NCBI GenBank assembly: GCA_038380435.1
Contig: JAWZYU010000017.1
Location: 26,532,483-26,596,482 of the forward strand
Source of the DNA: Ryuthela nishihirai
Taxonomy: Eukaryota; Arthropoda; Arachnida; Araneae; Heptathelidae
Direction of reading: 5' to 3'
DNA length: 64,000 nucleotides
A model generated the notes under the pieces. The model was not told the DNA's origin. It saw only the letters and a list, made by a program, of their open reading frames with translations, and did no database searches. Positions 10,847-22,302 of this stretch are shown in pieces (position 1 is the first letter of the stretch; each line of letters begins with the position of its first letter). The position numbers were made by a program, and so were the translations under genes.

Positions 10847-11003
10847 CCCCCCCACACCCACACTAAAGCAGCTGCTTGCCACAGAGATCTGAGAGGAGCC
10901 GAGCAGTCAAATAGGCCTTTGAGAAGATCTGTGAGGAAGGAGAAACCTCAAAAGAAGACAACACAAACATCCATGCTTTATCCAGGGCTCGAATCCAGAT
11001 CCG
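10847..11003 (-). mobile_element. SINE-B, partial
   Basis: Reads agcagctgcttgccacagag at the tail end, then ggagcc, gtgaggaagg and acatccatgctttatcc, with a B-box-like ggctcgaatcc on the plus strand. It lacks the A-box part. The best copy, at 58923-59112, is used for the family description. Confidence 0.8.
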
Positions 11004-11045
11004 TTTTCACCATAGAAGAAATAAATTTCAGTTTTAAGTTTATAT

Positions 11046-11430
11046 CATCATCATCCTCAAGCTGCCATGGTCTACGGATGTCCAACCAGACTGTGCAATT
11101 TAGTTCTCCAAGCATATCTGTCCTTAGCTACATCTGCTGCATCCGGCCACTGCACACCAATCCTAACAAGGTCTTGTTTAGCATTGTCAGCCCACCGCAT
11201 CCTAGGTCTCCCCCTCCTTCTGAGGCCTCTAGGCACACTGTTCATAACCCTATTCGCCAATCTATAATTATCCATACAGGCAACATGGCCAAATCAACGG
11301 AGTCTCTCTCTGCACAATATGCTTTTTAAAGGAGGTTGCCGACTCCTTTGCCTAACCTCATCATTAGTTACAAAGTTGAACCACCTAATGCCCAAGATAC
11401 TGCGTAGCATCTAGAATCAAAAGTTTCATC
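11046..11430 (-). mobile_element. RTE-like LINE, 5'-truncated 3' fragment with TSD
   Basis: The last part of an RTE-like ORF2 plus its short tail. On the minus strand it encodes DNYRLANRVMNSVPRGL, RGRPRMRWADN and QWPDAADVAKDR, the C-terminal region after the reverse transcriptase. It ends in a GATGATGAT tail. The flanks agtttatat at 11037-11045 and 11431-11439 form a 9-bp TSD, so this is a truncated insertion and not a decayed full-length copy. Confidence 0.9.
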
Positions 11431-11569
11431 AGTTTATATACCGGATTAAACACAAATAGCTATTCAGCTTCAAACACTTAAAACTCCTTTAGTTGTCACA
11501 AGAATGGAAACAAGCAACTTAAAAATCAAAAGAAATCATTCAAATTTATAGAACTTTTTCTACTCTATA

Positions 11570-11830
11570 GAGCACATCGGAAGGATCTGGTGATAGTAAT
11601 CCTATCCTTCGGTTCATCGAAGGATTGTGATAATGGCAGGTTATGGACTGCATCTTTGATAAAATCCCACAGAAAAAAAAAATCGAGTGAGGCTAGGACG
11701 GGTGAGCGAGGAGGCCACTTAAAGGAGTCGTCGCGACTAACTAAGCAGCCTGAAAATTACTGATTTATATAATCTCTCGCATGCAGAGCAGGTAATGGGA
11801 AAGTGCGTCATCTTGTTAAACCTGATTCTT
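11570..11830 (-). pseudogene. Tc1/mariner-type DDE transposase remnant
   Basis: On the minus strand I read QDDALSHYLLCMREII, then stops, then WPPRSPVLASLDFF, LWDFIKDAVHNLPL and FDEPKDRIT. These correspond to the family blocks QQDGAPPHY, WPPRSPDLTPLDFFLWG and the following helix. The fragment spans two frames with stops and a T-run expansion near 11690, so it is dead. No terminal repeats were found. The subfamily is uncertain. Confidence 0.72.
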
Positions 11831-12007
11831 CCTTCCGGGTCGTCGTCATTAATTTATGGTAAAAAAATTCTATAGCTTATCCAGATACACAACAGATGCC
11901 CGGTTGTTTTCACTAGAGAAGAAAAGTCCGTAAATATCTGCAAACAGATAAAACACACACTATGAATTTATTTATCTTCATTGTTAGGCCTTTTTTTTTT
12001 CTTTTAG

Positions 12008-12320
12008 GCTGTTTGGGTTGTTTTATCTTTGAGAGGCACCATTTTTTGCACACAATGGGCTAAATGGCCAGGTTACAAGAACCCGGAGGACTAAGAGAAG
12101 TTTGGGGGAGAGGGCCCACCTGGCAACTGTTGGAAGACAGATGGTAGACTCCCGTCAAGGCCATCCAGCATGTTGTTTAATCTACACAAAGTTTTGCTCT
12201 CCTGAACACGGTGCCACGGCTTAATATCCCATCCGACGGACGGTGGCCTTCCAAGCTCATCGGTCCCCTTTTCTCACCGAGAACAGAACGGGAGTTTGAA
12301 CCTGGACTCTGGAGTGGTAC
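12008..12320 (-). mobile_element. SINE-A, old, head missing
   Basis: The tail reads tttgggttgttttatctttgag and the centre is strongly diverged (caagctcatcggtcccc). It fades after ttgaacctgg. Confidence 0.82.
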
Positions 12321-12559
12321 CGACAGAAATAACCACAGTCCATCCTTATCTGTTGATGAAGTTGTTGAAGAACAATATAACATTTCAATGTTGCATAAAA
12401 GGAAAACCAGAACAATATTCATTTGGGAACATTTAACAGCAGATCCTGAGGTTATTCTCGTCCTAAACATTTATTCTTTCAAAACTGACAATAAATGAAA
12501 GAAACATTACATCAAATGCTAAAATTACCATTTATTTTATTAAGCGAATTATTGTAACA

Positions 12560-12790
12560 ATTATTATTTGTGGATTAGTTAACTTTGGAGGCAAATTCTT
12601 GTGGTCAGCAGTGTTGCTATTAAATGCCTCAGCCTCCATAACTCTTTAAACATTAAACAAATTTAAAAAATTGAGATTTAACAAACATTCTTTATCTCCA
12701 GTAACATTTTTTCCTTATAAACTCATTTTCAAAGTTAGATAGCTTAAAATGCGGATTTCGATTCTAATAATATGGAAGAGTGTCCGAACA
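12560..12790. repeat. Remnant of a long-TIR element family
   Basis: Contains cataactctttaaacattaaac and ttgagatttaac, then tcattttcaaagtta, the same arm motifs as at 24650-24835 and 27000-27160. It is one degraded arm with no terminus preserved. Confidence 0.5.
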
Positions 12791-12794
12791 TTCT

Positions 12795-13168
12795 TGGTTG
12801 GGATGTTTTACCTCTGAGGGGCACTTTTTTGCACACAGTGTGTAAAATGGCGAGGTCACAAAGACCCGATGGCTCAGAGATGGGCTGGGTCCAATTGGAC
12901 AACTGTTAAGAGAAAGATGGCAGTTCCGTCGAGGTCATTCAGCGTGCTCTTTAAAGTGCACGGGGTACGGCTCTCCAGCAAACGGGACCACGCCTTAAAT
13001 TCCCATTAGACGGACATCGACCTCTCCCAGCCCATCGGTATCCTCTACTGATCGAGGGCAGGGCGTGGAGTTTTAAGGATATAAATCTCCACGCTGGTCC
13101 AGGCTGGACTCAAACCTGGGAAATGCAAATTACGAGCCTAGCACGCTATCGACTGAGCCACTCCCACT
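12795..13168 (-). mobile_element. SINE-A, old copy
   Basis: A diverged near-full-length copy (tttggttgggatgttttacc region to gagccactcccactgc). Many CpG sites of the young copies are changed. Confidence 0.85.
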
Positions 13169-13175
13169 GCAACAG

Positions 13176-13556
13176 GAGCGGGGTGGCTCAGTCGGTAGCG
13201 CGCCAGGCTCGTAATCTGTAGTTCCCAGGTTCGAGTCCCAGCTGGGTCAGCGTTGAGATTTATCTCCGCAAAACTCCCCGCCCTGCCCACGGTCAGTAGG
13301 GGACACCGATGGGCTTGGAAAGGCCGTCGTCCGTCGGATGGGACGATAAGCCGTGGCCCCGTGTGCGGGAGAGCCATACCCTGTGCACGTTAAAGAACAC
13401 GCTGGATGGCCTTGACGGGAGGCTACCATCTGTCTCCCAACAGCTGTTCCAGTGGGTCCCCTCCCCCAACCTTCTCTGAGCCTTCGGGGTCCATGTGACC
13501 TGGCTATTTAGCCCATGGTGTGCAAAAAATGACGCTCAGAGGTAAAACAACCCAAC
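13176..13556 (+). mobile_element. SINE-A, full length
   Basis: A young sense copy starting gagcggggtggctcag and ending aacccaacc. It lies next to the head end of the old minus-strand copy, so the two heads face each other. No clear TSD. Confidence 0.92.
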
Positions 13557-14220
13557 CTAGGGCATCGTTTGTTTTCCTTTCGGCCAGAGTCCAGTTCCTC
13601 GATAAACGATGAAAGTGATTACACAATTTTAAATCCTCAAATTTGACTGAACCATTTTTCCCCCTTATTCTTCCACGCGGATTCATTACTTGTATAGCCT
13701 ATTTTCAGCTTTCGCTCTATTCATGCGCTGGCAAATAATAATCGGTCAAGGGATCTTTCAGATTACTCACTTTATAGCACCCAATGAAGTAACTGGAAAT
13801 GGTGGAAAGAACATAAAAGAAAAATGTATGGCACATCTTTTCAAAACTAACCTTTTTATTACTAATAGAGTAAAACCGATATCAGCTTTCAGGTTTTTGA
13901 AAAAAGATTCTGCAAAATGACAAATCCATTCAGAATTAAAGCGACTAATTCTTCTACTCAAAAACAATCCCCTTCCCCCCCAAAAAAAATAACGAACAAA
14001 CAAAAAAAAAAACTCGTTACTTTTCAGGAATATTTGAAAAGCACACTTGAGGCTACTTTTTTTTACAACTTTAGATTATTTTCCGGTGAGGATAAACAAG
14101 GCATGAAACTCTTCACAACGAAATTATGGGATGGATAAAGATCGGAGAGGTCCAAAATAAATACAGGTAGAAAGAAAGAATTCCGTATAAGTACAGATTT
14201 CTTGTTAATTTTCTTCCGGT
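13557..14220. other. A+T-rich stretch, nothing recognised
   Basis: Several short open frames exist on both strands but none resembles a known protein. Poly-A tracts occur near 13980-14010. Confidence 0.35.
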
Positions 14221-14231
14221 AAAGTATATAA

Positions 14232-14612
14232 CGCATTTGATTCTAGATGCTTACGCAGTATCTTGGGTATTAGGTGGTTTAACTTTATAACAAATGATGA
14301 GGTTAGGCAAAGGAGTCGGCAACCTCCTTTAAGCAGCATATTGTGCAGAGAGAGACTCCGTTGATTTGGCCATGTTGCCCATATGGATAATTATAGATTG
14401 GCGAATAAGGTTATGAACAGTGTGCCTACAGGCCTCAGAAGGAGTGGGAGACCTAGGATGCGGTGGGCAGACAATGTCAAACAGGACCTTGTTAGAATTG
14501 GTGTGCAGTGGCCGGATGCAGCAGATGTAGCTCAGGACAGATATGCTTGGAGAATTAAACTGCACGGTCTGGTTGGACATCCGTAGCCCATGGCTGCTTG
14601 AGGATGATGATG
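14232..14612 (+). mobile_element. RTE-like LINE, 5'-truncated 3' fragment with TSD
   Basis: The C-terminal end of an RTE-like ORF2 (DNYRLANKVMNSVPTGL, RWADNVKQDLVRIGVQWPD) with stops and a frameshift upstream. It ends in gaggatgatgatg. A perfect 11-bp TSD, aaagtatataa, lies at 14221-14231 and 14613-14623. Confidence 0.93.
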
Positions 14613-14623
14613 AAAGTATATAA

Positions 14624-15710
14624 TGACACATAATAGAATAATAAACGGTTAAAAAAAATAACGCACAAAAAAATGTAGTTCCTAAGCTTTTATCTTTTAA
14701 TCCATAGTAAATACACAGATTACCTGTAGATATAGAATTTAATAAATTACCCATGACTTTTCCGATCCCACAACTTTTTATACTGGCATGTATCTAGAGA
14801 ATAGTGGGTACGAATCTTGCACGTCGGCAATCGTTTCAGCTTTTAATTTTTTCTTTAAATTCACTGTCTTCAGCTTTTAATTTTTTTCATCTTCATGGAA
14901 TTGTTGGGGGAGTAGGGAGGGCTGGGCCACCTTCCTGGACACGAAACTGGTATAAACGTCATATTTTTCTCGTCTTTCAGATCGAGAATATACTCGTCGA
15001 AATTCAGTCTTCTTTCTTCAGCATTACTACAAACACTGATTAAAAAGTAGTAATGCCCTCACTTTTACAAACCCATACACACACAAAAAAAAAGTGTGAC
15101 GTTGAAGAACAGATTCACTTCGTAACACTGATGATATCAGGACATGCAAGTCCACAATTGAAATTTTATCGAGAAACGATAGATTACGAGAAACAGTGCG
15201 GGGAGCATAAACATTCCTCAACATCAATATCATTGATTTCTGCATTAAAATGTGAAACATCCGTGAAGACGAAAAAGAAAAAACCGCGATTTCCCACAGC
15301 CATGAATGCCCCACAACAAGCTCACATAGGCAGTGTTGGATTTCAAATCTCTTGATGCGAGACATTGCATAATCCGTAATCAATAATTCTTTTCCCTCGG
15401 TTGCTGAGGAGTTGTTGTTCCGCATTAAAGTTAAAGCATGCCTCTACGGAGCCCAGTCTTCCTCCTCCCGAACACCAATCATCAAAGTGTTTTGCTATTC
15501 GGAGCAGCGTCCCGGTTCATTTGCTCTCAGCTGCCAACTGAAGTACTACGGCAGTCCTTAAGAGTCAGCGACAAGTAGCTGCTCAGTTTCCATCCGAGTC
15601 ATTCCCATAAAACCATGTACGACCCCCACTTCGTATCTTTCGAAACTCCGTCGTAAATGATTCTATTCTCAGCTTAGAGAAAATTTTTTCTTTTTTTCTC
15701 TCTTTCAACT
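14624..15710. other. Unannotated stretch
   Basis: A pyrimidine tract ending tctcgtctttcag lies before 14981, followed by 20 open codons to a stop at 15043. This looks like a terminal exon but is unsupported. The region 15420-15640 is less A+T-rich. No protein recognised. Confidence 0.3.
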
Positions 15711-15824
15711 TGAGTTTTACGTAGTGCACGAGGAAAATATCAGATGATTCTTCAACGTTTGAGCAGAGTGAATTTTACGCAATGCATAAGAGTATCAGAT
15801 GATTCTTCATCGTTCGTGCTAAGC
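15711..15824. repeat. Two-copy imperfect tandem repeat, about 57 bp
   Basis: Units at 15711-15768 and 15769-15824 share gaRttttacg and the exact block tatcagatgattcttca. They differ by a few substitutions and a 3-base indel. Confidence 0.85.
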
Positions 15825-15989
15825 ACTCACCTTTTCACGGAAATGCAATATTCCTCAGCTGAAATAGATTTCGAGACCCAGAGAATTTTCGCTTTATTGT
15901 ACTATAAATGGCCAGTTTCTTAGGGCACAGTACTGCGTATAATTTATGGGAATAACTTCTTCAAGGGTTTGAGTCATCTTCAAGGAGTT

Positions 15990-16378
15990 GTATTGGATTG
16001 TTTTACCTCTGAGCGGCACTTTTTTGCACACCATGGGCTAAATGGCCAGGTCACATGGATCCCGAAGGCTCAGAGAAGGTTGGGGGAGGGGACCCACTGG
16101 AACAGCTGTTGGGAGACAGATGGTAGCCTCCCGTCAAGGCCATCAAGCGTGTTCTTTAACGTGCATTGGGCATGGCTCTCCCGCACACGGGGCCACAGCT
16201 TAACGTCCCACCCGACAGACGGCAACAAGCCCATCAGTATCCTCTCTGATCGAGGGCAGGACGGAAGTTTTCAGAAAATAAATCTCAACACAAGCAGAGG
16301 TGGTATTCGAACCTAGGAACTGCAGATTACGAGCCTGGCGCCCTACTGACTGAGCCCCCCCCCCCCCCCCCCCCCCCG
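15990..16378 (-). mobile_element. SINE-A with poly-C expanded head
   Basis: The tail and half the centre are young-like, while 16205-16340 is diverged (cccgacagacggcaacaagcc). The 5' end is replaced by an uninterrupted C run on the plus strand. Confidence 0.88.
16355..16377. repeat. Poly-C tract of 23 bases
   Basis: An uninterrupted C homopolymer where the SINE head normally reads ccacccccgcccc, probably replication slippage. Its length is prone to sequencing error. Confidence 0.9.
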
Positions 16379-16874
16379 CTAAATACGAATTGAATAAGTA
16401 ATTGTGTGAATATTTAGTGTGAATAAATAATTCGGGCCTCCTATTTTTATTCAAGATTGAAATTCATGTACGTTTTGAATATTTCTTAATTTACAATTAC
16501 TATTCAACATAAAACCGAAAGATTAGAACAATGAGAATAAATTAGTACTAACTTACCATGTCAAAAATTCAGTACTATTACTAATTTTTATCACTAACTT
16601 AGTATTATATATTTAGGACTTATTTGGTAAAATACTGAATTACTATTTCAGGACTTGAGCTTCTTTTGTCTTAAATTATCAATTTGCAAAGCTATAGCTA
16701 TTAATTGTAGGCTTAATCGGGAGCGGACTCTGAAGGTATGGGCCTGCACACTGCCCTGGTCTAGTTCCACCACTGTGGGAATAACATGCTACAAGTCTGG
16801 TACCATTTGAACGTACCATTTGCATAGTGGAGACAAAGATAACTTTGTATATCATCAAACAAAAGGAAAATTTA
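16379..16874. other. A+T-rich stretch, nothing recognised
   Basis: No element or gene identified. A short GC-richer patch (gagcggactctgaaggtatgg) near 16725 has no known match. Confidence 0.35.
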
Positions 16875-17412
16875 TAACTTAGTAGCTGCTGAGACTTTCA
16901 AGAATCTATGGAGTATGTGGAGAAATAGAAGTATAAAGGCTAAAATTAAGCTGTATAATAGTTTGATTCTTTCTAGCGTTAGTTCTGGCAGTGACACTTG
17001 AACTCTTTGTAAAAAAGATAATAGGAAATTTGATGCTTTTGATTCTAGATGTGTACGCAGTATCATGGGCAATAGATGGTTCAACTTTTTAAGTAATGAT
17101 GAGGTTAAGAAAAGTAGTCATCAACCTCCTTTGAACAGCATATTGTGCAGAGAGAGACTCCGTTGTTTGGCCATGTTGCCCATATACGTAACTACAGATT
17201 AGCTAATAGGGTTATGAACAGTGTGCCTAAAGGTCTCAGAAAGAGAGGAAGACATAGGATGCGGTGGGCAGACAATATCAAACAAGACATGGTTAGAATT
17301 GGTGTGCAGTGGCCAGATGCAGCAGATGTAGCTGAGGACAGATGCGATTAGAGAACTAAATTGCACAATCTAGCTGGACCTCCGTAGACCATAGCTGTTT
17401 GATGATGATGAT
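16875..17412 (+). mobile_element. RTE-like LINE, old 3' fragment
   Basis: Begins in the region encoding TFKNLW and continues through the block after the reverse transcriptase to RHRMRWADNIKQDMVRIGVQ and a tgatgatgatgatg tail. Several stops and frameshifts make it clearly older than the copies at 14232 and 61243. No TSD seen. Confidence 0.88.
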
Positions 17413-17839
17413 GAGAGGTAGAATTGCTGTGGTCACGAACGGCAGTTTGTAATTTTCACCAGAGGGTTTTCCTCCTAAGTAGACTGATTCTAAGAGGAAG
17501 TAACCAGTCAATAACACCGCCTAAGAGCCATCTCATTTCACTAAATAGAGGGATTTGCAGTCGCGTTTATTTGAAACCCACTGCCAAAGAATGCAAATGT
17601 CTTAATGAAGTGCTAGATTAAGAACATTGTTACAAAGCATCTCCTCCAGAGCGAGGGTGAAAGCTATAAAGTTTTTATTCATTATTCTTCTCAGCGGTCT
17701 TCTTTCGATCTTCGGATCAATATACTTCTGCGAACAATTGTGTTCAAAATGAAACTTATTAAAAGTAAACTGAGGAGTCAATTGAAAGATGCGAGGCACC
17801 AGTCCTGATTGAAAATGAAGCTCGCGGCATATTCACCCA
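17413..17839. other. A+T-rich stretch, nothing recognised
   Basis: Short open frames only; no recognisable domain or repeat. Confidence 0.35.
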
Positions 17840-17880
17840 ACATCGTGCAATTTTTAAAAAGTTTAAAAATTGCACGATGT
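17840..17880. repeat. Perfect 19-bp hairpin with 3-nt loop
   Basis: acatcgtgcaatttttaaa at 17840-17858 is the exact reverse complement of 17862-17880, with the loop aag. It could be a minimal inverted-repeat element or a structured RNA, and its role is unknown. Confidence 0.9.
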
Positions 17881-19689
17881 AAAAATTTTTTTAAAATAGT
17901 TGATACATCAAACTTTTAACTAAACTTACTCGGCCATCGCGAGGTTTTGTACTGAATAGCATTCGAAAAATTAGCGAGTTATTCTGCATAACTTAAGAAG
18001 AGTAAACCTAACAGTTCTAGTCACTATGACTAAGTTCTAATTATGTGAGTGTATTCATATTGTTATAAATTTAAGGATGGAAACTGAGCTTGATTTCAAA
18101 AAGAATAATTAACAACAATTATTCTAAAATAAGGTAATTTATTACAAAAGTATGAATAAAAACATTTATATAAACTAAATTCAACCAACACAAATCCTAA
18201 TCTTCACCAGTATGAAACCATCAGAAGAATATTTCACCTATCACTATTACTACAAATAATTCTCCCAACCCCACTCAAAGCATAAAATAAGACTTTTTAC
18301 GATATTCAATTAGTGGCACAATCATATTTGCGAATAAACCTGTAAACTACCAGAATATTCTTACCAATTTCTTAAACTAAATATAACCTTACACCAAATG
18401 ACTTCCGTTTAGAAATTTAGTTATCAAGTACTCCAAAACTGCAACAAAGTATACTGGTTTCTCAGAACCAATTCTTTTCAAACGTTGATCACCACGCATC
18501 AGACGATGAATTCTTTCTTTTCTTGCAAATGCAATAGGGAAAAACAACTCGATATACACTTTAACAATCCCGCGCACACTCTAAAAAATAATTTCTTCTT
18601 TAGACAATCGCACACGAAGTCGAAGACAATTCACTTTCTGCTTTACGCAGATTCTTCCGAATTAACGTTAAATATCGAGTTCAGCTGTTCTAATCCTCTA
18701 GTGACGTAATTCTCATGCTGAAGTACACGTGAGCATCAAAATCATACAGCACATCACGATTTCATTGTTGCTCGTTCATCTGTCGTAACAATATATATGC
18801 GTTGCGACTCTCAAAATATTGTGAAGCTGCCGACTCTTGTACTCACCAACCCAAAGGAAAGACCAACAGCCAGCTATATACAATTACTACATATACGGAC
18901 ATATTAAAAAAAAACCTCTAAAAAAAACGAACATTAGCGCCATTCTTTAGCACCAACTCACGGTTAAAAAATGAAGCATTTTAGCTTTGAAAATCTATCG
19001 GCAAAAAGAGATCAGCTAATTAGAGTGCAAATTATTTTACTTTTTTCCCCAATTACAAGAAAAATTAGGAATTGAAATTATGATGAGCCAGTTCGTCTCT
19101 ACTACGCAGCATCAGTTTCTTTCAAAATACACCTAAAATAAAATGAGATGTAAAGGCCTTAGAAAACCATTCTTTTGTACAAACCAGAAAATTCTCTCGC
19201 CGAAATCCTTCAAGGATGATAGGCAATGTATCTGAACAAAATCAGCGACGAAAGAAACATGAACTCTTAGAGCCATGCCCTGTGTCAAGCCTCCTGCAAA
19301 ACACCGCAGCAGCTGGATATCGTCATTGTAGGCCATTCCCAGTCAGCTCGCACCTTACAGACTTCAGGCGATCGCAGCTAAGGAACAAATAGCCATTTCC
19401 TGCAAGGCAAGAGGTCGCACTGTGAATGGGTTTGGGCGATACATCACACTTCCGAGAGCAGCTCACCAGCCGGCTGTGGGAACTGGTGAGCGTTAATAAC
19501 TCGATTCCTCAAATCACTTCACATTACGTTTCAGTTGGTTGATTCTATAACGCCAGAGGAAAACTCCGACAAGTTTTTTTGTTAACAACAGCAGTAATTT
19601 AGATGCAGTATTATTTTCAGTAGGTGAAATTGATAAACTCCTGTACAGTAACAAAACAATCAGAATGTAACCAATTCAAATGCTAAAAA
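17881..19689. other. Long A+T-rich stretch without recognised elements
   Basis: About 1.8 kb free of SINEs. It includes a CRE-like tgacgtaa near 18701 and, on the minus strand, a consensus splice donor (gttg|gtgagta) near 18846. A less A+T-rich block lies at 19200-19480. I recognise no coding sequence. Confidence 0.35.
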
Positions 19690-19701
19690 CATCGTGCGAC
19701 T

Positions 19702-20088
19702 TGGGGCGGGGATGGCTCAGTCGGTAGCGCGCCATGCTCGTAATCTGAAGTTCCTAGATTCGAGTCCCAGCTGGGTCAGCGTTGAGATTTATCTCCGCAA
19801 AATTCCCCGCCCTGCCCACGGTCAGTAGGGGACACCGATGGTGCTTGAAAAGGCCGCCGTCCGTCGGATGGATGTCGGATGGGACGCCCCGTGTGCGGGA
19901 GAGACATACCCTGTACACGTTAAAGAACACGCTGGATGGCCTTGACGGGAAGCTATCATCTGTCTCCCAACAGCTGTTCCAGTGGGTTCCCTCCCCCAAC
20001 CTTCTCTGAACCTTCGGGGTCCTTGTGGCCTGGCCATTTAGCCCATGGTGTGCAAAAAAGTGCCGCTCAGAGGTAAAACAATCCAATC
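19702..20088 (+). mobile_element. SINE-A, full length with TSD
   Basis: A perfect 12-bp TSD, catcgtgcgact, at 19690-19701 and 20089-20100. A short duplication-like change in the centre (gatggatgtcggatggg) and the loss of ttaagccgtggcc mark this copy. The tail ends atccaatc, a degenerate form of the AACCC pentamers. Confidence 0.95.
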
Positions 20089-20100
20089 CATCGTGCGACT

Positions 20101-20607
20101 CGTCCCAATTCAAATCCTTAAAACACATTTTCTGACAGTTTCACAGATACATCACATTATTCAGTACCTGGTGTTATGTCAGTTGTGGGAAATCATTTTA
20201 TTGAAAGTCTGCTGAAAAACATTTTTAATCAAAAGATACGATTTTTCGATGATTTTATGTCTACTGTAATTTAACAAAAAACAAATTCCTCAAGCAACTA
20301 GAAAGTTTCTTCAGCTTTTTGGTGAAAAATAAAAAAACGGATAATAATAGATTTTAAACATAAACGACAAACTAAACACGTCCCATAAACATTTAACATA
20401 TCCCGTTAAATTAGATACTAGGGTGCAATTTATAATTTCTAAAGAATTCGTAAACAAGAAAAAACAGCAAGTAAATATTGCAAACTAAAAGAAATCAATT
20501 AAATCAAAAACAAAACAGGAAATCTAGAAAAATAAGTAAGTCCTGAAAACAAGAAAAAAGGAAACCCAGGAAAACGGGGGGGGGGATGCAAATCAATATT
20601 CAAAAAA
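20101..20607. other. A+T-rich stretch with a G-run
   Basis: No gene. Includes a run of ten G at about 20576-20585. Confidence 0.4.
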
Positions 20608-20700
20608 CCTCTTCTTACATTTGAACCAATTTTTAATTCCTATTCTTACATTTGAACAAATTTTTAATTCCTCTTCTTATATTTGAGCAAATTTTTAATT
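20608..20700. repeat. 31-bp tandem repeat, 3 copies
   Basis: Units start at 20608, 20639 and 20670, each reading cctMttcttaYatttgaRcM and then aatttttaatt with 2-3 differences. Confidence 0.93.
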
Positions 20701-21916
20701 CTTCTTCTGAAGTCCAGTAACCAAGGATCCACTATATTCTCATCAATGTCTTACTACACAGGTTTAAGTAAAATTATTGCATTCGAAGCCCAGATACTTA
20801 AGCGTTTGCTGTACAACCAAACCTTCTGTAATCCGATGATTCAGCATAGTCTTTATGGGCGCGAGCCTTTCAGTCCCTTCAGGATAAACTTACATATTTA
20901 TCCCCAATAACGCATTAGGTTCGAATTAATTCATAACTCTTAGTGAACAGGAAGAGGCTGTAAATCTATCAGTTGCGGTGGTCACTTACGTAAGTGGGCT
21001 TCGCTTACCAGACAACAAAAAGCATAACTTGTTTTTCTACTAAGCATTCATCCAGTGCCAGTTCACAGAGGAGAGAGCATTGAATAGCTCCCAGACCGAA
21101 CAAAGCGACAAAGGAAATAGGAAACCCCAATGCGTATGAAAAGCTTCCTTCTTAGCCAGAAAGAGAAAGGATATCTTTTCAACAACACTTCACTTCCTTG
21201 TCCTCACAATACGGCTACTTAATTTTCCGGTTATAAATCTGTTGCAATAACCAACAAAGTAAACGCTTTTCAAGGCTGATGAATCACAATTTTGCCCTTG
21301 AAGAATTATTTTTCATATTTCTTAAACGTTGAAAGTCATTCCTTCTTTTGTTCACCCCCCTCTTTGATGTGACGAGAGAGAATGAAACAAATTGCTTCTC
21401 AAAATTGCCTCATTTCTTTACCTATCTATTGATAAGAGCTTTCATAACGAGACTAAAGATAGAGGAAAATGGTAAAACCTGTTACGCTAAAAATATATTT
21501 TATTTCCAAAATATGATATTGCAAATGTGTTAAGGGAGTTTATGGTTGACCTTGATAAGAAATCGAAAAATTCTTCCTTAAAAATACGTTCTAAAACAAA
21601 AGCAACAGCTTTCAAATTAGAAATAATGGCACTATTGTACGTGTCTTTCGTTTTTTATTTTTAAACAATTGCATATCGTAGTTGGCGAATCTTTCATTTA
21701 AATTTTATAATGACATTACCAAGGACAAAAATCACATTACACCACAGGCTAAAAAAAATTAAGTGTTTCATATTAGAGTTATTTTTTAATTTAAAAAGAA
21801 AACTGTAAAGATTACATAACACGTTTCCCATTTTCCTCGATGCCATGCTCCGAGTAACGCCCACAGAAAATTTCACAATGCTTTCCCAATTAACCTCAGT
21901 AGGGATAAACGGGGGA
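20701..21916. other. Unannotated stretch
   Basis: About 1.2 kb without a recognised element. It contains a perfect 14-bp palindrome, cacttacgtaagtg, at 20983-20996. Short open frames look like chance. Confidence 0.35.
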
Positions 21917-22302
21917 GGTTGGGTTGGGTTGTTTTACCTCTGAGCGGCACTTTTTTGCACACCATGGGCTAAATGGCCAAGTCACATGGACCCCGAAGGC
22001 TCAGAGAAGGTTGGGGGAGGGGACCCACTGGAACAGCTGTTGGGAGACAGATGGTAGCCTCCCGTCAAGGCCATCCAGCGTGTTAACGTGCACAGGGTAT
22101 GTCTCTCCCGCACACGGGGCCACGGCTTAACGTCCCATCCGACGGACAGCGGCCTTTCCAAGCCCATCGGTGTAACCTACTGACCGTGGGAAGGGCAGGG
22201 AATTTTGCGGAGATAAATCTCAACGCTAACCCAGCTGGGACTCGAACCTGGGAACTACAGATTACGATCCTGGCGCTCTACCGACTGAGCCACCCCCGCC
22301 CC
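21917..22302 (-). mobile_element. SINE-A, full length
   Basis: A young copy whose tail shows the pentamer twice (gttgggttgggttg on the plus strand). It lacks ttcttt in the ttctttaacgtg block. No clear TSD. Confidence 0.92.

Noticed and set aside
13168..13176. TSDs for the SINEs at 13176, 21917, 41536 and 42473
   Set aside because: I looked at both flanks and found no match longer than a few bases, so none is claimed.
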